Assembly: GCF_014191545.1 (NCBI RefSeq) | Contig: NZ_AP023361.1 | Coordinates: 2,942,501-3,006,500, forward strand | DNA: 64,000 nucleotides | Direction: 5' to 3' | DNA from: Terrihabitans soli | GTDB taxonomy: Bacteria > Pseudomonadota > Alphaproteobacteria > Rhizobiales > Methylopilaceae | Translations under genes and position numbers: made by a program | The notes under the pieces: generated by a model | What the model saw: the letters and a program-made list of their open reading frames with translations, nothing else | Told to the model about the DNA's origin: nothing | Database searches by the model: none | In this document: piece after piece, positions 1 to 7,810 of the stretch | Layout: each line of letters begins with the position of its first letter | How positions within the stretch are numbered: position 1 is the first letter of the stretch

Positions 1-1058
1 AGAAAGGTCGAAGCAACGCCATAACGCTGGCGGCTGCCGATATCGTAGCGCACCGCATCGACGGTGAGTGTCAGGCGGCCGGCCTGTGCTTTGGGGCTCG
101 AGGAGATCGAGTAAAGGCGCGGCTGCAGCGGATCGAGCGCCGAGAGAAACGCGCCGGCTTCGAGCATGGTGCCGGGGGATTTGTCGAGCGCGGCGAGAAC
201 ATCCGTGACGTCAAGATCGCCGTCCGGATCTTCACCTTCCGCAAGGCGCGCGAACTTCACCTTCTCATCGGGATCGCTGGCCATTTCGCCGATCAGCGCG
301 AACAGGGCATCGGGCGCCGCGCCGAGCGCCTTCTCCTTCAGCAGCGTTTCGCGAACGGATTTTCCGTCCGCCATCGCATCGGCGGCAAGGCCGAGGCGCG
401 CCATCACCGCATCGACGAGCGCGCCGTGATTGATCGGCATGAGACCGAAACTGTCGCCGGCGGCATAGTCGAGACCCTCGGGAAGCTGGAACTCGACATG
501 CCAGGTCTCTTTGGCGGAGGCGCCCTTGTTGAGGCGACGGCGCGACAGGAACACCGCATCGACCGGATGCTCGCGCGAGCGGCCAGGGGCCGAGGCTGCA
601 GGAGCGGCGGCTGCGACGGGAGCCGCAGCCTCGCCGTCCATCTCCGCCGCGAGCTTTTTCAGCATGCGCAGCGTATCCTTGCCGCCCGGCTGGCAGAGAT
701 TGAGGCGCTCTTCCTTCTTCGCAAAAATCGCCGCCGAATAGTCTTCGCAATTATAGCCGCACTGGCCGCAATCCTGCTGCGCCATCGCCGCCATCATGCG
801 GCGGCGCAGCGGTCGTCCCGCCGCCATATCCATGCGCTCGGTGAGCGGGATCGTCGGATCGTGCCAGGGCGAGGCGCCGTCATCGCCATCGCCCGCAGGC
901 ATGAAAGCCGCCGACTGCTCGCTGGACAATGAGACCGGTGCGCCCTCCGGCGATAAAAGCGCGGCGAAGAAGCCGTTGAGCCAGGCGCGCTGCTCGGGAG
1001 AAAACGGCGCGTTTTCAGGAAGCAGCGGCGTGACGAAAGATGCGGGCTGAATGCTCAT
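1..1058 (-). CDS. Assimilatory reductase flavoprotein, CysJ-like, with N-terminal Fe-S motif (partial, C-terminus outside window)
   Basis: The frame starts at ATG 1058 (overlapping the nirA stop as ATGA) and stays open to the left edge, giving the first ~352 residues. Around residues 94-102 it has CGQCGYNC, a cysteine cluster suited to an Fe-S centre, then a CysJ/ferredoxin-NADP reductase-type region with RLYSISSS, the FAD-binding signature of that family. There is no flavodoxin domain in front of the FAD part, unlike canonical CysJ. Proteins of this build are usually annotated as sulfite reductase alpha subunit. Directly after nirA in a nitrate operon, it more likely carries electrons from NAD(P)H to nitrite or nitrate reductase (inference). 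The NAD(P)H-binding end is not visible, and a catalytic nitrate reductase gene would be expected further left. Confidence 0.8.
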   Translation of the reverse strand, partial: MSIQPASFVTPLLPENAPFSPEQRAWLNGFFAALLSPEGAPVSLSSEQSAAFMPAGDGDDGASPWHDPTIPLTERMDMAAGRPLRRRMMAAMAQQDCGQCGYNCEDYSAAIFAKKEERLNLCQPGGKDTLRMLKKLAAEMDGEAAAPVAAAAPAASAPGRSREHPVDAVFLSRRRLNKGASAKETWHVEFQLPEGLDYAAGDSFGLMPINHGALVDAVMARLGLAADAMADGKSVRETLLKEKALGAAPDALFALIGEMASDPDEKVKFARLAEGEDPDGDLDVTDVLAALDKSPGTMLEAGAFLSALDPLQPRLYSISSSPKAQAGRLTLTVDAVRYDIGSRQRYGVASTF

Positions 1059-2836
1059 TCGGCGGCCTCGGCGGAAAAGAGCGAAACAAGCTGGGGAGTT
1101 TCGAAACGGCGCGTGAAGGCGGCAAAGCTCTCATCGGGCGCTGAACGGTTATCCATCCATCCCTTCAGCATGCGCTCGACAAGAAACGGCGCATCTTCGG
1201 CCTTTATGTTCTGGAAGATCTCGCGGCCGATGGCGCCGTCCGCGCCGAAGCCGCCACCGACGCAGACATTGTAGCCGTCGACCGTATCGCCCTCGTCGGA
1301 GACGGGGACACGCTGACCGATGAGACCGATATCGCCGATATAATGCTGGGCGCAGCTATGGTGGCATCCGGTCAGATGGATATTGACCGGCTGATCGACG
1401 GCGATACGCCCGTCGCAATGGGCCGCGATCTCCTCGGCGTTTCTCTTGGTCGGAGACGCCGCGAATTTGCAGCCTTCGCTTCCCGTGCAGGCGACAAGGC
1501 CCGCGCGCACAGCCGTCGCCGAAATGCCGAGGCCCAGCGCTTCCAGCGCGAGCTTCACCAGCTCGACATTCTCATCCTTGACGCCGGAGATCAGAAAATT
1601 CTGCCAGACGGTCAGACGGATATCGCCATCGCCGAGATCGCGGGAAATTTTCGCGATGCCGCGCATCTGCTCGACCGTCATCTTGCCGACCGGCAGAACG
1701 ACGCCGATCCAGTTGAGGCCGTCCTGCTTCTGCTTGTGGACGCCGATATGCGCCTGCCGGTCCGACACCGGACGCACCGCGACGGCCTCCGTGGGCACGC
1801 GCGTCAGCTTCTCGCCGAGCTTGATCTCGACTTCGGCGAGGAATTTCTCGAAGCCGAAAGCATCGAGCACATATTTCAGCCGTGCTTTCTTGCGGTCGGT
1901 ACGGTCGCCGTGATCGATGAAGACGCGGACGATGGCATCCGACACACGCGTTGCGTCTTCCGGCTTGACGACAACACCGGTATCGCGCGCCAGATCTTTG
2001 TGGCCGGTGATGCCGCCGAGCGCGAGGCGGAACCAGACGCCCGGCTCCGCGCCGAACCCGTCCTTCACCTCGACCGCCTGAAAGCCGATATCGTTCGTAT
2101 CTTCCAGCGCCGCGATCAGGCCCGCGCCGTCATAGGCGACGTTGAACTTGCGCGGCAGGCCGTACATTTCACGCGTGTTGAGGATGTGATTGTGCCATTC
2201 GCTGGCATAGACACGCGTATCGATCAGTTCCTGCGGATCGATGCCGGCCGTCGGCGTGCCGGTGACATTGCGGATATTGTCGGCGCCGGAGCCTTTGCAG
2301 GTGAGGCCGAGCGCGACCAGCTTTTCGAGAACCTTTATCCCGTCCGTCGCCGGAACTTCGCGAATCTGCAGATTGGCGCGCGTCGTCACATGCGCATAAG
2401 GACCGCCATGCGCCTCGGCGATATCGGCAACGCCTGCGAACTGCCAATGCGTCATGACGCCGTTCGGAATGCGCAGGCGCACCATATAGCTGTCCTGCGT
2501 CGGACCGACGAAGAAGAGGCCGTGATAGCGCCAGCGCAGGACGTCCGGTCCTTTCGGATAGACGCCGTCCTTCGCCGCCTGTTTCATCCGCGCATAGGAA
2601 TCGAGGCCGAGCTCCTCCCGCTTGGCGATCTCCGCGGCTTCAAGCTTTTTGCCCGCGGCTTCCGTCCGCGCCATGGCCTTGAGGCTCGCCGCATCGGGCC
2701 CTGTGGGCTCTGCGACAACCGAAGCCGCCGCACCGCCGCCGAAACCCGGCAGGCCGCGCGAGGCGCGCACCGCGCCAAGGCCGGAGACGAAGCCTTCGAG
2801 ATAGCGCTTCTGTTCGGGGGAGAAATCGCCCGTCAT
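1055..2836 (-). CDS. nirA: Ferredoxin-type nitrite reductase, siroheme/4Fe-4S (NirA family)
   Basis: 593 residues, the usual size for NirA. The siroheme/[4Fe-4S] ligands are present as C-x5-C-x34-C-x3-C (C450, C456, C491, C495; local motifs ACTGSEGCKFA and TGCHHSCAQ). Two nitrite/sulfite reductase half-domains are recognisable. It should reduce nitrite to ammonium in the cytoplasm with six electrons. The start at ATG 2836 overlaps the stop of the upstream FAD gene (ATGA), which decides it over a GTG 12 bases upstream. Its place after nrtABD, globin and flavoprotein supports nitrite rather than sulfite as substrate, but the NirA/CysI families are close and the enzyme could have some sulfite activity. 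Confidence 0.88.
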   Translation of the reverse strand: MTGDFSPEQKRYLEGFVSGLGAVRASRGLPGFGGGAAASVVAEPTGPDAASLKAMARTEAAGKKLEAAEIAKREELGLDSYARMKQAAKDGVYPKGPDVLRWRYHGLFFVGPTQDSYMVRLRIPNGVMTHWQFAGVADIAEAHGGPYAHVTTRANLQIREVPATDGIKVLEKLVALGLTCKGSGADNIRNVTGTPTAGIDPQELIDTRVYASEWHNHILNTREMYGLPRKFNVAYDGAGLIAALEDTNDIGFQAVEVKDGFGAEPGVWFRLALGGITGHKDLARDTGVVVKPEDATRVSDAIVRVFIDHGDRTDRKKARLKYVLDAFGFEKFLAEVEIKLGEKLTRVPTEAVAVRPVSDRQAHIGVHKQKQDGLNWIGVVLPVGKMTVEQMRGIAKISRDLGDGDIRLTVWQNFLISGVKDENVELVKLALEALGLGISATAVRAGLVACTGSEGCKFAASPTKRNAEEIAAHCDGRIAVDQPVNIHLTGCHHSCAQHYIGDIGLIGQRVPVSDEGDTVDGYNVCVGGGFGADGAIGREIFQNIKAEDAPFLVERMLKGWMDNRSAPDESFAAFTRRFETPQLVSLFSAEAAE

Positions 2837-4044
2837 GCCGCCTCGCACAAAGCTCGACCGAAGATCAGAATGTCGCGCAGCGCGGAGATGTCCGCACCGC
2901 TCTGGATGAGATCGAAGAAGAAGCCGCCATCCGACGCATCGCCGTAAAGCACCGCGCCGGCGAGCCTGTCATCGCGCAGGATCAAGCGGCGATAGGTCGA
3001 GCGGCCGGGATCGCGCAGCACGATGTCCTCGCAATCAGCGCCGCCCGAAAAATTGCCCGCCGAGAAGAGATCGATGCCGGACACTTTCAGGCGGGTCGCC
3101 GTCGCAACAGCGCGATACGCGCTCTTGTCGCCGGCCAGAACCTGACCGAGCACCGCCGCCATGTCGTAAAGCGGGGCAACAAGCCCATGGCACATGCCAT
3201 TGTGCTCGACGCATTCGCCGACCGCGAAAATGTTCGGATCGCTCGTCTTCATCTGGTCGTCGACGATGACGCCGCGATTGACGGCAAGACCGGCGCTTTT
3301 GGCAAGATCCGCGTTCGGCCGGATGCCGACCGCCATCACCACAAGATCGGCGGCAAGCTCGCGTCCATCCTTGAGCTTCACGGCGTGCACGCGGCGTTCG
3401 CCAAGAAGAGCCTCGGTCTCCGCGCCGCACAGCACATCGATGTGGCGGCTTTCGATTTCGCGGCGCAACAGCCGCGAGGCTTCGCGGTCGAGCTGGCGCT
3501 CCATCAGATCGGCCATCAGATGGACGACGCTCACCTGCATGCCGCGCTGCTTCAGCCCGCAAGCCGCCTCAAGCCCGAGCAGCCCGCCGCCGATGACGAC
3601 AGCGCGCTTTCCGTTCTTTGCGGCTTTCAGCATTTTCTCGACATCGCCCGCATCGCGGAACGTCGCGACGCCAGCAAGATCGGTCCCCGCTACCGGGAGC
3701 ATGACAGGATTGGAGCCCGTCGCGAGAACGAGTTTGTCATAGGCGAAACTGCGGCCGTCATCCGTCACGAGAATGCGCGCATCCGCGTGAATACCGGAGA
3801 CAGCCGTGCCGCTATAGAGCTCGACGCCGTTTTCCGCATACCAGGCACGGTCATGCGTAACGATGTCTTCGAAACTCTTCTCGCCCGCCAGAACCGGCGA
3901 GAGCATCAGACGGCTATAGGACGGGCGCGGCTCTGCCCCGAACACGGTGATGTCGTAGCGATCCTTTGCGCGTGCGAGAATTTCCTCGACGGCGCGGATG
4001 CCGGCCATTCCGTTTCCGACGACAAGAAGCCGCTCGCGTTTCAT
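2833..4044 (-). CDS. FAD/NAD(P)-dependent oxidoreductase, NirB-N-terminal type (Flp-like)
   Basis: 403 residues, pyridine nucleotide-disulfide oxidoreductase fold. An N-terminal FAD motif begins VVGNGMAGIR (about residues 8-17) and a second dinucleotide motif reads VVIGGGLLGLEAACGL. It resembles the N-terminal FAD part of NirB and lacks siroheme and Fe-S domains. ATG 4044 overlaps the globin stop (ATGA). From memory, Bradyrhizobium diazoefficiens has a nitrate-assimilation operon with a hemoglobin (Bjgb) next to an FAD oxidoreductase (Flp), thought to act together on NO. The same pairing here suggests it supplies electrons to the adjacent globin, though a role in nitrite reduction cannot be excluded. 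Confidence 0.8.
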   Translation of the reverse strand: MKRERLLVVGNGMAGIRAVEEILARAKDRYDITVFGAEPRPSYSRLMLSPVLAGEKSFEDIVTHDRAWYAENGVELYSGTAVSGIHADARILVTDDGRSFAYDKLVLATGSNPVMLPVAGTDLAGVATFRDAGDVEKMLKAAKNGKRAVVIGGGLLGLEAACGLKQRGMQVSVVHLMADLMERQLDREASRLLRREIESRHIDVLCGAETEALLGERRVHAVKLKDGRELAADLVVMAVGIRPNADLAKSAGLAVNRGVIVDDQMKTSDPNIFAVGECVEHNGMCHGLVAPLYDMAAVLGQVLAGDKSAYRAVATATRLKVSGIDLFSAGNFSGGADCEDIVLRDPGRSTYRRLILRDDRLAGAVLYGDASDGGFFFDLIQSGADISALRDILIFGRALCEAA

Positions 4045-4475
4045 GCCCGCGCCTTTCCGGCCGGCGCAGCGTCTTCCGCAGCCCGGATCATAAAGCTTGC
4101 GAGAAATGTGTATGTTTCGGTCCAGGCTTCGCGGACTTCGGGGGTGAAGTCTTCGCCGAGCCCCTGCTCCAGCGTCCACAAGAGCGATGCGCCGACGGGC
4201 ACATAATGCTCGGGCTCGACGCCATAGCCGGCGTGACGTACCGCGAGCGCCGAGACCGCCGGCGCGATCTCACCAATGTTCGACAGACCCGAGACGGCCG
4301 CCGCCAGCATCGCCATCAGTTTCCTCTTCTGTTCCGCGAGATCTTCGGGGAACAGCGGACGCAGTTCCGGCGCCGTTTCGAACAGGCGCGCATAAAACAG
4401 GTCGGCCGCGACCGGCGCGATCGGCTTCACTTTCGCAAAGCTGGTCTGAACGAGCGCGACGGTGCTGTCGTCCAT
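4041..4475 (-). CDS. Single-domain bacterial hemoglobin (Bjgb-like)
   Basis: 144 residues, globin fold only, like the haem domain of flavohaemoglobins. The segment LAVRHAGYGVEPEHY matches the F-helix/proximal-His region of Vitreoscilla-type and flavohaemoglobin globins, and no reductase domain follows. The start is ATG 4475, overlapping the nrtD stop as TGATG, with GAGG seven bases upstream; GTG 4478 is also possible. It lies between the nitrate transporter and an FAD reductase and is translationally coupled to both. Likely role: oxidising or buffering NO formed during nitrate/nitrite reduction, with the next gene as partner reductase (inference from the Bradyrhizobium arrangement). Confidence 0.85.
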   Translation of the reverse strand: MDDSTVALVQTSFAKVKPIAPVAADLFYARLFETAPELRPLFPEDLAEQKRKLMAMLAAAVSGLSNIGEIAPAVSALAVRHAGYGVEPEHYVPVGASLLWTLEQGLGEDFTPEVREAWTETYTFLASFMIRAAEDAAPAGKARA

Positions 4476-5272
4476 CACGCGGCCTCGACGAAGCGGTGAC
4501 GCTCGTAGAGGAATTTCAGCACCGCCGAGCGGCAGCGCAGATAGGTCGGATCGGTTACGAGTTCGAGGCGCTTTCTCGGCCGCGCCAGCGGCACGTCGAG
4601 AATCTCGCCGATCTTGGCCGACGGACCGTTCGTCATCATCACAATCTTGTCGGACAACAGAACCGCCTCGTCGACATCGTGGGTGATCATCATCACCGTA
4701 TTGCCGAGCGTCGTGTGGATCTGCATGACGGAGTCCTGCAGATGGGCGCGCGTCAGAGCATCGAGTGCACCGAAGGGCTCATCGAGCAGCAGGACTTTCG
4801 GCTCCATAGCCAAAGCACGGGCAATGCCGACGCGCTGCTTCATGCCGCCTGAGATTTCAGATGGGCGCTTGTCCTTGGCATGCGCCATCTGAACGAGATC
4901 GAGATTGTGCATCACCCAGGCGTGGCGCTCGTCTTTCGATTTCGTCCGGCGGAACACTTTATCGACCGCCAGCGACACATTCTCGTAAACGGTGAGCCAG
5001 GGCAGCAGCGAATGGTTCTGGAAGACCACCGCGCGGTCCGGACCCGGATCGTTGACCTCCTTATTGTCGAGAAGGACGACGCCCGAGGTCGCATCGGTGA
5101 GACCGGCGATTATGTTCAGCAAAGTGGATTTGCCGCAGCCGGAATGACCGATGATCGAGACGTACTGGCCGCGCTCGACCTTCAGATCGATATCCTTCAG
5201 CACTTCGGTCGTCGCCGCGCCGCGCTTGAAGGTTTTGCCGACCTTTTCGACGGAGAGATAGGAATTGCCCAT
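4475..5272 (-). CDS. nrtD: Nitrate ABC transporter ATP-binding protein
   Basis: 265 residues. ABC ATPase with Walker A GHSGCGKST, signature ISGGMKQRVGIARAL and Walker B LLLDEPFGALDALT, of the nitrate/sulfonate/taurine (TauB/SsuB/NrtD) family. It is NrtD-like in lacking the fused substrate-binding domain of NrtC. Start ATG 5272 is chosen because the alignable protein begins MGNSYLSVEKV; it lies 12 bases after the permease stop. It energises nitrate uptake with NrtA and NrtB. Confidence 0.9.
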   Translation of the reverse strand: MGNSYLSVEKVGKTFKRGAATTEVLKDIDLKVERGQYVSIIGHSGCGKSTLLNIIAGLTDATSGVVLLDNKEVNDPGPDRAVVFQNHSLLPWLTVYENVSLAVDKVFRRTKSKDERHAWVMHNLDLVQMAHAKDKRPSEISGGMKQRVGIARALAMEPKVLLLDEPFGALDALTRAHLQDSVMQIHTTLGNTVMMITHDVDEAVLLSDKIVMMTNGPSAKIGEILDVPLARPRKRLELVTDPTYLRCRSAVLKFLYERHRFVEAA

Positions 5273-5283
5273 GCCGGTTCTCC

Positions 5284-6180
5284 TTAAGAGGTCGCAGTGC
5301 CGCGGGTGACGATGGAGGCGATCAGCGCGACACAGCGGTCCAAAAGGAAGCCGACAATGCCGACATAGACGAGCGCCACGATGATGTCGCTGATGAGCGA
5401 GGAGTTCCACGCATCCCAGATGAAGAAGCCGATGCCGACGCCGCCGATCAGCATTTCAGCCGCGACGATGGCGAGCCAGCTAAGGCCGATGCCGATCTTC
5501 AGACCCGTGAATATGTACGGCGCCGCTGCGGGTATCATGATCTTGAAGGCGTATTCGAGCGGATTGAGCCGCAGCACGCGCGCGACGTTCACATAGTCTT
5601 TCGGGATGTTGCGGATGCCGACAGCAGTATTGATGACGATCGGCCAGACGGCGGTGACGAAAATGACGAAAATCGCCGAAGGCTCACCGTTCTGGAACGC
5701 AGCAAGCGCCAGCGGCAGCCAGGCGAGCGGCGGCACGGTACGCAGCACCTGGAAAAGCGGATCGAGACCGCGCATCGCCCAGTCCGACTGGCCGATCAGC
5801 GTGCCAACCGCAATGCCGATGCCGGCGGCGAGCGCATAGCCCACCATGACGCGCTGCAGGCTGGCGAAGAGATGCCAGAACAGGCCCTTGTCGAGACCGC
5901 CGCGATCGTAGAACGGATCGGTGATCAGCTCCCACGTATCGGTGACGACGCGCGAGGGCGGCGGCAGGCTCGATGTCGCGCCGCTGGCGAGAACCTCCCA
6001 CAAGCCAAGCAGAAGCAGGAGCGTGATCATCGGCGGCAAAACCCGCGCCGCAATCGAATTTGCGACCGGCAGAGCGCGCTGGATGAAGCCCGTGGTGGGT
6101 GACACCTTCTCCGGCAAAGCGAGAACTTTCGCTTTCGGCAGCGGGTGGACTTTTTCGGTATCGAGTGCTGGCAGGCTCAT
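5284..6180 (-). CDS. nrtB: Nitrate ABC transporter permease
   Basis: 298 residues, BPD-type inner-membrane permease with about six hydrophobic segments. The first (ITLLLLLGLWEVL) follows an N-terminal cytoplasmic stretch of roughly 50 residues. The EAA-loop region carries NIPKDYVNVARVL. ATG 6180 is preceded by AGGAG at 6183-6187 and follows nrtA by about 20 bases. It forms the channel of the nitrate/nitrite importer with NrtA and NrtD. Confidence 0.88.
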   Translation of the reverse strand: MSLPALDTEKVHPLPKAKVLALPEKVSPTTGFIQRALPVANSIAARVLPPMITLLLLLGLWEVLASGATSSLPPPSRVVTDTWELITDPFYDRGGLDKGLFWHLFASLQRVMVGYALAAGIGIAVGTLIGQSDWAMRGLDPLFQVLRTVPPLAWLPLALAAFQNGEPSAIFVIFVTAVWPIVINTAVGIRNIPKDYVNVARVLRLNPLEYAFKIMIPAAAPYIFTGLKIGIGLSWLAIVAAEMLIGGVGIGFFIWDAWNSSLISDIIVALVYVGIVGFLLDRCVALIASIVTRGTATS

Positions 6181-6200
6181 AAGCCTCTCCTTGTGTCCGC

Positions 6201-7514
6201 TCAGACGGCGGCGCGCTTGATGGTGAGGCTGGCGAGATAATCCGCCGGCTTTTCGGGATCGAAGACTTTTCCGTCGAAGAAGGTCTCGGGACCGCGCGAG
6301 GTCGATGTCGGGATATCCTTGACGCCGAGTTCGACCGCCGCCGATTTCCAGATGTCCTCGCGGTTCACCTTCTTGACCATCGCCTTGATGTCGGTGTCGG
6401 GCGCAAACTTGCCCCAGCGGACGTCCTCGGTGAGGAACCACGCATCGTGACTCTGGAACGGATAGGAGGCGTGATCGCGCCAGAACTTCATGAAGTGCGG
6501 CGAGTTCGGTTCGATACGGCCATTGCCGTAATCGTAATTGCCCTTGATGCGCTCGATGATGTCCTTTGTCGGAACGTTGAACCAGGCGCGCTTGCCGACG
6601 ATTTCGGCCATCTCGTCCTTGTTCGCCATCTCGTCGCACCACATCTGCGCTTCCTGAATGGCCATGGTGATGGCCTTCGCGGAATTCGGATTGGCGTCGA
6701 CCCAATCGGCGCGCATCGCAAAACTCTTTTCCGGATGCTTGTTCCAGATCTCGGCCGTATTGACGGCGGTATAGCCGATGCCCTGATGAATGAGCTGCTC
6801 GTTCCAGGGTTCGCCGACGCAGAACGCATCCATCGTGCCGACCTTCATGTTCGCGACCATTTGCGGCGGCGGAACGACGATGGTTTCGACATCCTTGTCG
6901 GGATCGATGCCGCCGGCGGCGAGCCAGTAGCGGATCCACAGATCGTGCGTGCCGCCCGGGAAGGTCATCGCGACCTTGGCCATCTGCCCGGCCGCCTTCT
7001 TCTTGGCAAAGGCTTCCTTGAGGGCGCCGGCATCAACGCCGACCTTCAGATCGGCATATTCCTTCGAAATCGAGATCGCCTGCGCATCAAGATTGAGGCG
7101 CGCCAATATGTACATCGGCAAAGGCTGATTGTTCTGCGTCACCTTGCCGGCGGAGATGAGGTACGGCATCGGCGTCAGGATGTGAGCGCCGTCAATGCCG
7201 GCGCCGGCCGAGCCGAGAACGAGATTGTCGCGCGTCGTGCCCCAGCTCGCCTGTTTGACGACTTCGACATCGGGCATGCCGTGCTTGGCGAAGAGTCCCT
7301 TTTCCTTGGCGATGACGAGAGCCGACGCATCGGTCAGCGCGATGAAGCCGAGCGTTGCTTTGGTGGTTTCAGGACCCGCGGCCTGTGCGATATGCGCGCC
7401 GAAGGGGAATGCCGTCTTGGCGGCGGCCAGAACCGCCGTGGTGGAAGCTGCGCCGAGGAAGCCGCGGCGCGAGACGCCCTTCGATCCGCCCTGGGATCCA
7501 ATCTTCTTGCTCAT
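6201..7514 (-). CDS. nrtA: Nitrate ABC transporter substrate-binding protein
   Basis: 437 residues. The N-terminus has a twin-arginine signal (SRRGFLGAAS followed by a hydrophobic stretch to AQAAG), so it is exported folded. The mature part is a CmpA/NrtA family binding protein (FIALTDASALVIAKEKGLF). Start ATG 7514 is preferred over an in-frame ATG at 7523 because AAGGA sits nine bases before it. It is the first gene after the terminator-containing leader and so the direct target of NasT antitermination. Confidence 0.9.
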   Translation of the reverse strand: MSKKIGSQGGSKGVSRRGFLGAASTTAVLAAAKTAFPFGAHIAQAAGPETTKATLGFIALTDASALVIAKEKGLFAKHGMPDVEVVKQASWGTTRDNLVLGSAGAGIDGAHILTPMPYLISAGKVTQNNQPLPMYILARLNLDAQAISISKEYADLKVGVDAGALKEAFAKKKAAGQMAKVAMTFPGGTHDLWIRYWLAAGGIDPDKDVETIVVPPPQMVANMKVGTMDAFCVGEPWNEQLIHQGIGYTAVNTAEIWNKHPEKSFAMRADWVDANPNSAKAITMAIQEAQMWCDEMANKDEMAEIVGKRAWFNVPTKDIIERIKGNYDYGNGRIEPNSPHFMKFWRDHASYPFQSHDAWFLTEDVRWGKFAPDTDIKAMVKKVNREDIWKSAAVELGVKDIPTSTSRGPETFFDGKVFDPEKPADYLASLTIKRAAV

Positions 7515-7539
7515 TCCCGTCATTCCTTTCGAGGTGCCG

Positions 7540-7593
7540 AAAAACAAAAAGCCGCCGTCTGCCCGGCTCTTCGCCAGGCAAAATCAGCGGCTT
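7540..7593 (-). terminator. Leader terminator of the nitrate operon (predicted target of NasT antitermination)
   Basis: On the minus strand, just before nrtA, an outer stem AAGCCGC / GCGGCTT encloses an inner hairpin GCCTGGC-GAAGA-GCCGGGC, immediately followed by TTTTTGTTTTT. This is a strong intrinsic terminator shape 25 bases before the nrtA start codon. A terminator upstream of the first gene, with nasT-nasS just before it, is the known layout for leader antitermination by ANTAR proteins. Confidence 0.85.
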
Positions 7594-7605
7594 CGCTTAT
7601 TGGGG

Positions 7606-7648
7606 GCACCCGTCGTTGGGCGCTATTTGCTCGCCTCCCGCACAGGCG
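7606..7648 (-). promoter_or_regulatory. Candidate NasT (ANTAR) RNA-binding two-hairpin element
   Basis: Two hairpins precede the terminator in the predicted transcript. The one nearer the terminator (7606-7623) is GCGCCC-AACGAC-GGGTGC, a six-base loop with A at position 1 and G at position 4, the pattern reported for ANTAR targets. The one before it (7632-7648) is CGCCT-GTGCGGG-AGGCG; its loop is seven bases and does not fit the A1/G4 rule as I fold it, so the P1 assignment is weak. NasT released from NasS would bind here and prevent the downstream terminator from forming. Confidence 0.6.
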
Positions 7649-7665
7649 GCGCGCATTGGAATGCC

Positions 7666-7682
7666 TTCAAGCTTCGTGCCAA
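7666..7682 (-). promoter_or_regulatory. Possible sigma-54 promoter for the nrt leader
   Basis: Minus-strand TTGGCACG-AAGC-TTGAA matches the -24 half of the sigma-54 consensus fully. The -12 half is TTGA instead of TTGC, one mismatch at a conserved base. Transcription would start near 7654, just before the two hairpins. Position and the nitrogen context favour it, the -12 mismatch is against it. Confidence 0.45.
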
Positions 7683-7810
7683 CTGCCGTGGAAGTTGCGG
7701 AAGGCCCTCAGTTTCGAGGGATTCCCACGGCCTGGGGACCGGACCGGACCGAGGCTCAGACCCGGTTGATTGCCCAATTCATGGGCATGCCTGCAAAATG
7801 TGCGGTCATT

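Noticed and set aside
1343-2947. 534-codon plus-strand open frame
   Set aside because: Antisense to nirA, whose haem and Fe-S motifs are clear; low-complexity Arg/Ala-rich translation.
4475-7514. Taurine/sulfonate or bicarbonate transporter
   Set aside because: Same ABC family, but linkage to nasT-nasS and nirA indicates nitrate.
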